DNA from: Phalacrocorax aristotelis
Taxonomy: Eukaryota > Chordata > Aves > Suliformes > Phalacrocoracidae
Assembly (NCBI RefSeq): GCF_949628215.1
Contig: NC_134277.1
Location: forward strand, 110,439,463-110,503,462
Reading direction: 5' to 3'
Length of the DNA: 64,000 nucleotides
Shown here: positions 13,201 to 23,610 of the stretch, one piece after another
How the letters are laid out: each line of letters opens with the position of its first letter
Numbering within the stretch: the stretch's first letter is position 1
Program-made: the position numbers and the translations under genes
Notes under the pieces: model-generated
What the model saw: the letters and a program-made list of their open reading frames with translations, nothing else
The model's database searches: none
Told to the model about the DNA's origin: nothing

Positions 13201-15982
13201 GGAGAACGTAGAGAGCAGAGGGCTAATATGCCTTCTCCCCCAATACCTGCCAGGAGAACCACCTACAGTGAGGTGCTCGTGTTGGTTATTTTATCTCACC
13301 ATACTGCTTGCGCTCACCACACACTTCTGGGAGCTCCAAGAGGGATTTACTTGCTGGCAATATCATCCTGAAATATTTGCCCACTGGTAAAATCAAACAT
13401 CTAGATAAAAAGCATAACTACCTGCAAATAATTTAGAAAACACTAATCTGGTTTGCTATCAGTTTGCTACCAATCTGTCCATGTTCCATAGAAAATAGCC
13501 TAACAATATCCCCTGAGAGCAAATACAAGGGAAAAAATCTTGGCTTTTTAGAATATCAGTGGAAATTTCGCCTTTTTAAAGTGGGATTCTGCTAGGTCTC
13601 TTATGCCTCATAAAATTATTTTCTTGAAAAAAAAAAAAGAGGAAAAAACTAAGTAGTTTGTGTGGACTTCAACATGCTAGCTTCTAGTCTCAGTTTTAGA
13701 CTTGTTTTCACCTGGGTGCGCATCTACTCATTTTGGTGAAGTTTTCCAACTGTAATTGCATAGAACTGTGCAAATATTCCTCAGTGCTCTCAATAGCATC
13801 GAAGATGTAGAGACTAGTTGTGCCTGCTTTTCTTTAGCAAAGTCATATTAAGCCAACACGTGTACTCTCATGAACACAGCATGCAGTGTTTACTCACAGA
13901 AAAAGCAGAAGAGAGGTTTGAAAACATACCGTTATGTGTGGCCGTATAGAGCTAATTAGACATAACTAATGCAGATAAATTACAGAAGTTACAAACCCAT
14001 GGCCATTCTCATTATGAAATAGCCATATATATATATTAAGTGAGAGCCTGTGATATTTTGTAAAAATAATGGAACTAAGTAACAGGATGGGCAAGAGAGG
14101 TGATGATTTTAACCCAGGAATAGAAGTTACTCCAGCAACCTCATTTTTGACACATATTCAAGCAATCATTTTTTTATCAGCCTTTTAAGTTTAGCGGAAA
14201 CTAGTCCAGAGCATAGATGCCTATCTGTTGGAAAGAAGATATACTTTGCTTATACTCCTGAAATGATGCAATATAAACCAGTCATGTAAGACAAAAAGGG
14301 AGACCAGGAAACTGTATTACTGGTTAACTTCTCCTAAAAATCCAAAATCTTGACTTGCATGCCCTTCTTAGGTTGGCCTCTGCATGAAGGCTAGTTGCAA
14401 TTTGGCCTGCCAAGGAATTGGCCATTTCCTCCAGTTGCAAAGTAGCAAAGGCAAACTGTGAACTAAAAAGATGCAAGAATTAATCTTCTGGAATGTTTAT
14501 TTCTTCCAGGAAAACGTGCTCAGCTGTGATCTCCTGGATGATTAAAATGGCTGGAGATGGTTATGGCTGTCTTCACAAATTGATGTTTTGAGAAATAAGA
14601 TGTAGAAACTTGAGCAAGTCAGGAGAGTCTCTCTTGTGAAATGGCTGACGGAATGAGTATGCTGGAGAAACTCCTGTTTGGAGAGTCTGAGAGAGCATGA
14701 CCTGTCATCCTGATTTGAATTATCCATTTATTCCTTGCATTATTGAAACAATTCTCCTCTCCTCTGGCATCCTGTTCATCTTTGTCTGTCTTCTACCAAG
14801 GAGAAGATAAGTTTAGTAACACATACTAAGGAAAAGTTACAGGTGCTGGACTCAAGATGGAAACAGGGGCTCCTTAAATCATAGTGTACAGGTATAAAGC
14901 GTGTTTCAAAATATAGCAGAATGGAGCAGAAGAGCAATACATGTTGCTGAGTTTCGTGTTTTACTGAATTTCTCATTTGAAGAATCTGCTGATCGCACTT
15001 CTTGGCTCTCTCAGGGTCAGTGGAAGTTTTGCTGCTGCACAGAGCGGGGCCAGGATGTCTCCTGAGATGACTGACCTTCTGCTGTGTCGAAACATGGAGC
15101 TTAAATAAGCTACCATTGATCTTTGCAGGCCCACTGCTGATTTATCCCTAGCAAGTGAATTTCAGTCACTCTGAAGACACTAGCATAACAAGAAGACAAA
15201 ACCTCCCTGACATGACTATTTTTCTCTGCACAAGCTGTGAAAAAAACAAATGCTGGTATTGTAATGGGTAAACACACAATATTCTGGATAAGCACACAAC
15301 GGCATAAGCCCTCAGCTGTACAACAATTCAACCTTAGCATCACGACACGCTTCAAAACATTACAGTAGCAGAATAAACGCTTGGCGTTTATTTGGAAAAG
15401 TTACTAAAGCACATTCACGCTAACAAATCTTTCAAATTTTTTTTAATTAAATCAAAATACCCCCAGTCACAAAATAAGCCTGCTTTCACCTAAAGCACCT
15501 CCTCGTCCATAGGCTGGGTGCAGCTGCTGAGGGAAGCGGCCCCCGAGGGCTCCGGCAGCGGCCCGGCCCAGCGAGGCACAGCCCGGCCGCCTTCCTCCTC
15601 CTCCTCCTCCTCTTCCTCCTCAGCTCTGCCGCACCAGCCAAGTGCCCACACGGCCTTTTCTCAAAACGCCCGGCGCTTTTTATATTAATTCATTTTTTAA
15701 AATTTATAAGGTACAACCGCCCGGGAGGAGGGATGCTCCAGCCCAGCCCGCCCCGTCCGCCCTCGGGCCCCTCCGCAGCCCCGTCCCGCCGCCGGGCAGC
15801 GTCCCGGAGCGGAGCGGGGGGTACCGGAGCGGGGGGTCCCGGAGGGTCCCGGCTCTCACCTGCCCGGCGCGGAGCGCCAGCTGCACCGCAACCTCCACGC
15901 ACTCCTTCCAGGGGTCGCCCCCGCCGCCGCCGGCCGCCGCCGCCGCCGCTGCCCCCCCTTCCTCCTCCTCGCACGGCTTCAT
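1139..15982 (-). CDS. IMPA2: IMPA2, inositol monophosphatase 2 (5' part, coding exons 1-5)
   Basis: IMPA2 is a cytosolic Mg2+-dependent phosphatase that hydrolyses inositol monophosphates to myo-inositol and is related to the lithium target IMPA1. Five exons on the minus strand (15860-15982, 9461-9594, 4866-4970, 3516-3561, 1139-1247) join in frame to 172 codons plus one base. The product has the family's metal-site landmarks: AEE at residues 89-91 and DPVDGT at 110-115, within the signature [14 protein letters not shown]. The family protein is about 288 residues, so roughly the last 40 percent, including the C-terminal metal-binding Asp, lies off the left edge; I found no exon 6 in 1-1138. 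The start chosen, ATG at 15982, is the one equivalent to human MKPS. The choice of IMPA2 over IMPA1 rests on the N-terminal LALRAGQ, the [10 protein letters not shown] exon and the MPPE1/GNAL synteny. Odd: the N terminus carries an Ala/Gly homopolymer run. Confidence 0.95.
1574..1648. repeat. Decayed ancient amniote interspersed repeat (unnamed)
   Basis: The words GGCCAGATTCTGA, GCAGTTACACTAG, AGTAATCCCACTGACTTCA occur in the order I know from a common old sauropsid repeat family. I cannot assign the family name by eye. Confidence 0.35.
2041..2215 (+). repeat. MIR-like SINE remnant
   Basis: AAAGCACTTTACAAAC is followed by ATTAAGTGACTTGCCAAGGTC, with the ACACAG-like downstream segment and a terminal GACTCC. 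This order matches the MIR core and tail. It is strongly diverged, as expected for an ancient element. Confidence 0.65.
3516..3561 (-). CDS. IMPA2: IMPA2 coding exon 4
   Basis: A 46-nt micro-exon too short for an ORF scan. It completes Arg121 and encodes [15 protein letters not shown] (residues 122-136). Acceptor TTTTTCACAG, donor GAG|GTATGA. The phase fits both neighbouring exons. Confidence 0.94.
3562..4865 (-). other. IMPA2 intron 3
   Basis: About 1.3 kb of AT-rich intron with no ORF, repeat or structure that I can support. Confidence 0.7.
4866..4970 (-). CDS. IMPA2: IMPA2 coding exon 3 (catalytic motif exon)
   Basis: Completes Arg86 and encodes residues 87-120. It holds FIAEE and the signature WIIDPVDGT, which supply the acidic metal ligands (Glu91, Asp110 and Asp113 by analogy with IMPA1). 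Acceptor TGCAG|G, donor ACAG|GTAAGT. Confidence 0.96.
5060..5078. repeat. (TA)n microsatellite
   Basis: About nine uninterrupted TA units, followed by looser TATG/TATA-rich sequence to about 5125, in IMPA2 intron 2. Confidence 0.9.
7202..7248. repeat. 17-bp tandem repeat, about 2.8 copies
   Basis: Units begin at 7202, 7219 and 7236 with AAACTGTAGCACAGCAT, AAACTGCAGCACAGAGT and a partial AAACTGCAGCAGG. The spacing is exactly 17 bp with few substitutions. Confidence 0.85.
9461..9594 (-). CDS. IMPA2: IMPA2 coding exon 2
   Basis: Residues 42-85 plus two bases of Arg86. The exon opens [10 protein letters not shown] after a TTTCAG acceptor and closes FPSH at ACAG|GTGAGT. The stretch [12 protein letters not shown] is typical of the IMPase family N-terminal region. 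Confidence 0.95.
12292..12474 (-). pseudogene. Decayed coding-like block, possibly ancient LINE endonuclease
   Basis: The minus strand holds a 60-codon open stretch beginning [10 protein letters not shown] and containing [15 protein letters not shown]. The same frame continues upstream to about 12590 as further protein-like sequence broken by two stops. Spacing of a VGI segment, an LF segment and a GGGV..V..LDC segment recalls the N-terminal endonuclease of CR1-type LINEs, but the match is loose. It could equally be an old processed pseudogene. It is not a functional gene. Confidence 0.35.
15591..15622. repeat. (TCC)n / (GGA)n microsatellite
   Basis: Nearly pure CCT/TCC triplets in the GC-rich shore of IMPA2 exon 1, on its intron 1 side. 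Confidence 0.85.
15860..15982 (-). CDS. IMPA2: IMPA2 coding exon 1
   Basis: Encodes residues 1-41, from MKPCEEEE to LALRAGQ, and ends in phase 0 at CAG|GTGAGA. It lies inside a CpG island. Another in-frame ATG is 30 codons upstream (16072), but family homology begins at the ATG at 15982. Confidence 0.93.
15917..15958 (-). repeat. GC-rich triplet run encoding Gly2-Ala7-Gly5 in IMPA2
   Basis: Residues 9-22 of IMPA2 are Gly-Gly, seven Ala, then five Gly, encoded by GCN and GGN codons. The human protein, as I recall it, has a short non-homopolymeric segment here. The tract is a likely site of length variation by slippage and a likely assembly weak point. Confidence 0.85.
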
Positions 15983-16373
15983 AGCGGCGGCGGCGGCTCC
16001 GCTGCCCGGGGCAGGGCCGAGGGGGTCCGGCTCCCCGCCGAGGAGCGGAGCGGAGGAGGACTCCCGCCGCACACGCCGCCCTCCCGCCGTCCCGCTGAGC
16101 CGCAGCCGCCGCTGTCACTCTGCGCCCCGGCACCGCCCCGTCGAGGGGAGCGGGGCGGAGGGAGGCGCCCGGGCGGCCGCCGCGTTCTATGGGGAAGGCG
16201 GGCTGCGGCGCGGCGCCTGGCTGCTGGGCGCGGACTTTAGGTGAGCCTCGGGGGCGGAGAAGGGCCGGGAGAGGCGGGCGGGGGTGCCGGGGAGAGGAAC
16301 GCCGGGGCCGCGCCGCCGAGGGCAGGATGTGGCGGGGAGGCCGCCGGCCCGGCCCGGCCCGGCCCGCACCGCC

Positions 16374-16391
16374 GCCATCGCCATCGCCATC
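16374..16391. repeat. (GCCATC)3 hexamer repeat, YY1-like cores
   Basis: Three exact GCCATC copies preceded by GCC. GCCGCCAT is the core of the YY1 site on the opposite-strand convention, so this could be a clustered YY1 site about 390-410 bp upstream of the IMPA2 start codon. That role is inference. Confidence 0.6.
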
Positions 16392-19300
16392 GCCCTGGCC
16401 AGGGCCCGGCCGGCCCGCCTGACATGGCGCCGCGGCCGTTACCGCCGGGCCGGGGCGTTACTGTTCCCTCTGTCCCTCCGAGCGGCCCCCCGGGGGTCCC
16501 GCTGCCCTCACCTCCCGGGCGCTGCCTGCGGGAGCGGCCCGCCAGCCGGGCGGGAGGCCCGCGGCCTGCCCAGCGCGGAGGGCGGTGCCGGGGAGCGACA
16601 GACCGGCCCTCGGCGCTACCGGGGCTGTGTGGGGGGTGGAAGCCGACGGCTAATATCGGCCGTCTCCGTTTCCATCGGGGAGAAGCGGGGGAGAAGCGGC
16701 CCCGGGAGTAGAACAGCAATTCAACGGACTTGTAATTTCAGCAGCTCGTTGGTGCTTGGGAATGAACGTGTACGGTAACAAACACATTGCCCTTTAGATT
16801 TTTCACATGTCTTTGTATGTCATTTTGGATTTGTCAAGGATGAGAGGACGAGAATTAAGAACCTACTGTTCCAGAAACCACATAAGCCAAATTACCGTGC
16901 ATCTGAGCCAGCAGAACAGGGGACCGGTGGCAGGCAGCTGAGCGATTCTGATTCTAGATCCACCTTGTAGAATAAAGGGTGGCCCACAATGAATGTGTAC
17001 TTATGGAACAGAGCAACCGGTCTGTAACACAACACCGAGCAAGCGCTGGGAATGCACACTTTATCTGCCAAAGTGAGGCTTTTCCAAATGGCTTGTTCTG
17101 ATGCATGCTTGGTGTTGAATTGGACAAAAGAGAGCCCAGGGACTGAGTCTGTCAGCGTAGCTTTTTGAAAAAGGCCTTAAATACATCGAGTCTATGAAAT
17201 GTGTTATTGTTTTTCAGCACCTGCTTTGTGGTCAAAGGTTTCATTTTCAGGAACCTTTGAGGGATAGAATAGAGATACTTCAGTGGTGACCATATTTGCA
17301 TTAAGAAAATTTCATGTCGCCTCCACTTACTATTCCTGATATGAACACAAAATGAATTATTAATATTCTATGGACTAGGCTAAGTTTAATTGGCTTGGGT
17401 ATTCTATCTAAGCTAACAGACCCTAAGTCTAGATCTATTTTCTTTTATTTAGTTGTTTATCTTGTACGACACAGGTGACTTTGGGATGAGAGGGACATAA
17501 CACTCCTGTATGTAGACCACAAAAATAATAGACGCTTTTTAGGAGTTTTGGACCTTTTCCTTCTAAGATAAGTCACAAAACTTCATGGGTTTTAGTACAA
17601 GAATTCAGCTTCATCCTTTAGATCTCTAAACTGCACTGTGGCAGTGGATACCACAAAGATAGCAACACTGTTGGTCTGCTTAGCAAAACATTTACGAGTT
17701 CCCACTTTTGAATCAGAAGAGAGCAACAAACCCTGAGAAGGTGAATAAACTAATACTCGAAGTGATGAAGTTTGTTTAAAGTATGAAACTGAAATTTTGC
17801 TTGAAGAAATCCTCATCAAACGTTTGTCAATCCTTCTGCTGACTGATTATTCTGCTTCCAAGTCACCTGTTTCCTCTGACTTCTTACTTTCTGTGTCCTC
17901 ACATAAGATCAGTTTCATTAATTGCAATAACCCTACAGGCATGTAATATAATTTGGGATAGTATGGAACAGAATTACTCTGGATTATTCCATAATCTCGG
18001 TTTCCTCCAAATTTTAGAAATTTCTGCTTTTTATTGAGGCCATGCTCAGCGTAGCTTGAGGTGGCTTCGGGACCTTCCCGAGAGAGTTTCTGTGCTGGGC
18101 AGATGAGTGAACATATTTACGGGTGAGTTGTGTGTGCTGGTGAGATGTAGTAAAAACATCTTTGACTTTGGTAAATAAATCTACAGCTAACCATGGCTTT
18201 GCATTCTAGGAAGCATCTCAGACCACAATAGAAGTGTTTTCTGCCTTTTTCTTTGAAAGACAGAGTTCTAGTTACTGAATTGGCCAAGAGTAAAACAGTC
18301 TATACCTTTTGCTGAAACCATCTAGATACTATCTGATGTAAAGCAATTGGTTTCCTTCCTTGTGTCTGAAGTCTGATGCAATGCCAGATTTGTTGTGATT
18401 AGGCTACCACAGGGGCATTTGAAAGGTCTGTTTAACTCGTGTTTTAAAAACAGGGCAGCGTGAATGGTAGTGTATTAGGCAGGATGCAGAAATATCCTCA
18501 CCGAAGGTAATGGTAGAAAATCCTCATCACAGAGAAATACTGTTGCAAAGGGGGGAAGTGCCCTCCTCAATATTTTTCTAAGCAGAGTATGTCCTCCTCC
18601 TAAGTGATGCCTGAGTGGCATTTGGAAATCTGGCCATCTGGCTCAGTAAAATTTCCCCAACTTTCTCTTCATTCTGGTGGTAGAATATTAGTAAAATGAT
18701 CACCAAAGGCTGAACTTGAAAGGCTAAAATATTACCTGAATTAACCCTTGGTTTTTACAGATTCATTCCAGCTATGTGACTCATGCAGACAGAAGATTTA
18801 AAAAAGAACTAGAAAGCCAGGAAAGAATACTTCTTAGAAAATCAGTGGCTGCAGCTAGTATTTTAAGACCATTCAAATACTCTACAAAAAAATAGTTGCC
18901 TATAAGGCCTATAAACAGATGAAATATATTTCTCTTCATTGTTCTTGTAGTTGGTATCGACTGTTTTCTTATTACTGCTTGAAGTTTCTTCAAGCCTTCC
19001 TTAGCCTAGACCTGCCCGGCAGCATGAACTTCCTGCTGTGAGCTGCTGGGTGATTTTGAACATCCGTTCACCTCTGAGCAGGTCGAGGCTCCTCTTGACT
19101 CTCAGCTCATCTTTCATAACTGCCAAGGTCTTTCGTAACCTCTGATCTTTCATAACCCCACATGCTAGCCAGTTCCTCTCACACACCTTTTGTAACCTAC
19201 ACACATGCCACGTGTTTAATCTTGTCCACTTGGAATAGGCTCATCCTGGATGAACCTGAAATACTAGTGTTTCTTGGGTGCTTCATCTGTCTGAATCCTC

Positions 19301-20167
19301 CTGAGCCCCGACCAGATTTGTGTAGAGGTCGGGCTTCCTCCCCTGAGACAATCAACACTTGACAGAGGTGAAGACCTGGTCCCTCTGACCTCAGAGCAGA
19401 AAATGGAGCATAGTCATGGATTTCCTTCTCTCCCAGGGTGTGAAGCCCTTACTTAGTCATGGCTCAGCTGGAGCTGGCAGTCTCCTTCACTTCCTGTCCT
19501 AAACTGCTGCGCAGGATCTATGGGCACGGCTGCTCTGCGTGCCACCTGGAGATCCCTGTTGCAGTCTGCTGGGTCCATGGTGCAAAAAGCGGGGCCACTC
19601 AGAGGGGAAGCTGCTGCAGCTGAAATTGGTTTAATTATGACTCAGCCGACAGCTTGCCGTTCTCTTCTTCAACAGTAATTGCACGCTGCAGTGATGCAGT
19701 AAAATTGTTTTTTTGCAGAGGGAGGGTGACCTCTCTGTAGCTAGCCACCCATCGATGTGGAATCCGCAGTTGTCTTCCAGTGTGGATCCTTGTCACTTCA
19801 GGGGTTTGATGGATGATCTCTTAATAGGGAATTAAATGGGAGAGCAAGTGGCTAACCGCTTTAATAAAAACAGAGCGGGAGGGGGAAGAAAAAGGAAGTA
19901 ATCTTTTGGAATTACTAGCCTGAGAGCGAAAGAGCATTTCCTCAGCATGACAGCCAGAGACTTGCTGCGCTGTTGTTAAAGCACTTCAGTGGAAATCCAT
20001 GCAGATGGTCTTTTTACACAACATAGGATTATATTGGATTAGTCATATAAAATTGTTGTTTACTGTCTCTAGCCCTTTTCCCTGGAGCTTTTATCAGTAT
20101 CTCATGAAGAATGAAGTTTGAGTCTGCCTTTAAGAGGAAACCCAGATGACAAGCTTTTTGTATGTGC

Positions 20168-20193
20168 AAACTACTACAACATTGTAGTAGTTT
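20168..20193. repeat. Perfect inverted repeat, 12-bp arms, 2-nt loop
   Basis: Arms AAACTACTACAA and TTGTAGTAGTTT are exact reverse complements separated by CA, making a near-perfect 26-bp palindrome in the intergenic interval. Symmetry stops at the flanking bases. Confidence 0.9.
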
Positions 20194-23100
20194 CGTGCAA
20201 TGGTCACGTTGCAGTGAAAGATTTTATACCTGATAAAAGAGGGTGTTTGGCCCAGATTTTTGTTTTGCCTTTTGGGTGTACAAGAGGGAAGGTAAATCAT
20301 AAGGAGATGCTCGCTCTTCTTGCTGGACTCCCTGGAAGAGCTGTGCTGCTCCCGCTTCAGCTTCATCAGAGACAAACAGGAATTACTAACACTGGCATCA
20401 TTTTTCATAATGCTCGCTAATGACTCATTAATGACATAACGCTTGATTAGTGCACTGTTCTAAGTGGTGTATTAGATGTTTCTTGTGTTCCCTTTCTGTC
20501 ATGCAGGGTCATATTCTGACCACCTTTCTTCTCTACCTCCAGAAGGCCCAGGGATCGCTGCTTGGACACCCTCTGCATTTTCTGTCCTGCCACAAACTAA
20601 CTAAAAGGTAGTCTCAAACATGCAGTGCAGGAGTCTCCCTTCAGATCTACCCCAGGGGTCGGTTAACATGGAAATGGAGATTTTTGGCTTAAGGTCTGAC
20701 AGACAGCTCTACTGGTAAAATGACATCCTTCAGTGTTTTCTTGTTTTCAGACTGGCACTGTCATCCTGGGATATTTTCCCTTCCAGGTATGGCTGCGAGA
20801 GCTTTCCAGGGTTGCAAGCGCCTTTCACTCTCTACCAAGAGATGTTTTTCTTCTCTGGAAGGAGATCTGTGGACAAGGTAGTACAGTCCCAAGCTGTTAC
20901 TCTTTTTCCTGGACCATGCCTGTGGGTGTAGAATGTGGTAAAGGTCTTTTTCCCTGGCCTTGATGGGAGAAGTGACAGACTGCCTTTGCCACATGCATGC
21001 CAGTATTGTTTTTTGAACATTATCCACTGAAAATACTAAAAATAATACGCCCCTCTCCCTCAAAACAAACTAGTATTACAACCTGATATTTCTACCACTG
21101 AAGGTGATACAGAACTTTGGTCAATGTGCTGCGGCAGGAATCCTTGTAGCCTAATTCGGTTTAATAAATATTATCTCTGGTTTTATCAGCTTTAAGATTA
21201 AATCAATTTCCTCTTATTCTAATATTTTATAAGAAAAGATTTCTGGTTTCTAATTCTGCAAACAGTCATCTTAAATCCAATCAGGTCTTAGTGCTTTTTG
21301 TCTTGATATGCAGGAAATGTTCATGTTTTGAACTGAATTCTGAACTTTTGCATTTAGCTGTCCTCTGTGCTTGTGCCAAGGCTTGGGAAAGCCAGATTGC
21401 TTCTCCCTGTTTCAGGGATGGCTCTTAAACACAAATGGGATTATTACTTCCTGACCCAAGCTCAACAAGATGGAGAAAGGGCCTTTTTCCTGTGTTGGCC
21501 ATCTTGTTTGGGATTGTTCCATGATTTTATAACTGCCGATTGTCTGTGAGATTGGCAGCACTGATTGTGCCAAAGAACATAACGGGCAGAAATACTGCAT
21601 GAGTCTTGCCATCTTCCGCCCTGAAAGGGACTCAGGAGTCGTTGCTGATGCAGCTGGTGGATGGAATCAAAGAGAGATTGATTTGCAGCAGGTGAAATTT
21701 TCATATGTTTTTACAAAGGCATGTAGATTTTCACAGGAGAATTTTGATTCCTGGAAAATCTCATGAGGGTAGTAGGTCTTTGAGGGTTGAAAGGACACAT
21801 ACTACCCTTTAATCTGTGTGGAAAAAAGGATACGCTTGGAGTTATTGTAGGGTTGCATCAAGCAATCCCATGTTCATATATTTTCTGACAAAGTAAATCA
21901 ATGATTTTGGTGCACATGTAGCTGGAAAAAAGTGCTATGGGTCACATTCCTGCTGTTTGGCAGTAAGTAGCAGGCTCAGCACCGCTGGAATCAATGACAT
22001 TTTAATTCGTGTGTTCCAGCATGAAACGTATCTCTGTTCACACCATGCTGAGTTAGAAACAAAAATGCAAGGAAAAAAGAATGCGTTCAATAAACCAGCT
22101 GAGTAACAGTGTACAGAAATGTTTCTGCTGTAATTGTTCACAGCGGAAAGTAAATATCTTAGTGGCATTTCATACATTTACTGCCACAGAGAAGTGTTTT
22201 AAAATTCATGTATTGTTAGTAACTCTGGAAAGTGAATGTGTTCCCTCATCAAGTTCTCAAAAGTCTTTTATCATTTGTATAAACTGTGTTTTATCTATAC
22301 ATGCAGGCTAACGTTATCTTTTGATTTTTGGATGCTTCAGAATCTGATGTCCAGTGCTACTCAGCCTTGGGCCGTTTTTACGGATCTGTCAAGTATCTTT
22401 AATTTGGAAGAACGGATGCTCATTTTGAAGCAGAACCGCTCAAAATCCATGACTGCTTTTGAAAATGTTTGATCGTAATGTGCATGATAAAACCTACAAG
22501 AGCTTCAGCTTTTCAAAGAGTTTGAAGGTATGAGTAGGGATTTTTTGGCATCATTTGGATCAGCACTTGTTTGCTAAAATCTGAGTCTTACACAAACTCC
22601 TTGCAGGTCTAGCTGCACAGTTGAGAAACCTGGCTGTTGTCTGCTTCCTCCATCTATCTGTAGTTCCCGTGCCAGCCATGGAAAAGCAGGACAGAGGGAG
22701 GCTGCGTGGCTCAGTTTCTAGGTCAGAAATCGTGAATTCTTCTTTCCCTTTTAGCTCTGTTGGCTAATTTCCCAACTTGGCTGTGTGTCGTTTTCCAGCC
22801 TGCAGAATAGAGAAAATATTCTACTGGTAACAATTTTTGAGCTTTAAAAATACTTTGGTCTTTAAAACTGTGCATAGCTGCTGCATTTTTGTCAACTCCT
22901 GGGTAAGCAGGATAGCGGCAGTGTGCCCAGAACTAGTTGTTGCGTTTGTAGAAGAGCTAGGGAAACAGGGTTTGCAGATTTCACATCTGAGAATGACCCA
23001 AGACATATCGTGGGCTTGTCTTCTCTGCTACTACCGACCTGTCTAGGTTGTTCTTTGAGTGCTGCCCAGTGCTGCCCTTCCCATGCCTGCTCTAGTTTCT

Positions 23101-23550
23101 GTAGAAGCCCTGAATGAATCCATCTGTGCTTCCTCCTCTTTTTATTTTACAGCTCCACCCATAGTATTAAAAAAAACCCTGAACAAACCAAACCTAAACA
23201 CCTGGGTACTATAGGAATGTAAGTCCTAGTGAGCCTTGCACATTCTTTATAAAATACTATTCCTTGATATTCAAGTTGCCTTGCCTTGCATGGCGTTAAG
23301 CAATTATGACTACTCTTGACATTCCCAGTATTGAGGAAAAAATTGTTATCCTACTCATACTGTCTCCAGTGAGATTCCAGTATATAGGGTATGCTGGATT
23401 CTACTGTGCTGGTCTTTCTCCACCACACTGTCTTATACTACAGCTTCCCTTTGTCACTTGAAAAATTATTTCTCAAGTAGTCATTTTACAAAGTTTTGCA
23501 AAATATCCAAACTACTACAATATCAGAGCATGTTCTCTTCTAAATTAGTA

Positions 23551-23610
23551 ACATAGAATCGTTGAAATGGTGGCCTAAAAGGGGTTTTAAAATGATCTTT
23601 TTGTCTACTT
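23551..23610 (-). mobile_element. Decayed CR1 3' end (reverse orientation)
   Basis: CATAGAATCGTTGAAATGG, then GGCC and GGGGTTTT..AATGATC, parallels the reverse complement of the CR1 3' terminus seen intact at 28.3, 35.9 and 42.3 kb. It is heavily mutated and its 5' extent is unclear. Confidence 0.4.

Larger units (their letters stand above)
9595..15859 (-). other. IMPA2 intron 1
   Basis: About 6.3 kb. It is mostly AT-rich and featureless, except for a coding-like decayed block at about 12292-12590 and a (TCC)n tract at about 15591-15622. A 164-codon open stretch at 12896-13390 lacks an ATG start and any recognisable domain. Confidence 0.65.
15490..16750. promoter_or_regulatory. CpG island, IMPA2 promoter
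   Basis: Very GC-rich and CpG-dense compared with AT-rich flanks on both sides. It contains IMPA2 coding exon 1 and extends about 750 bp upstream of its start codon. Tandem GGCCC units (about 16347-16366) and three GCCATC units (16374-16391) lie upstream of the gene. No TATA box is evident, as is usual for CpG-island promoters. The exact start site cannot be read from sequence. Confidence 0.88.

Noticed and set aside
12896-13390. 164-codon open frame in IMPA2 intron 1
   Set aside because: It begins at TTG rather than ATG, has no recognisable domain, and an overlapping 134-codon frame exists in another phase. Chance is sufficient in 64 kb.
15642-16244. 200-codon open frame antisense to IMPA2 exon 1, and similar 122-164 codon frames nearby
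   Set aside because: Compositional shadows in the CpG island. They overlap a well-supported exon and show no domain.
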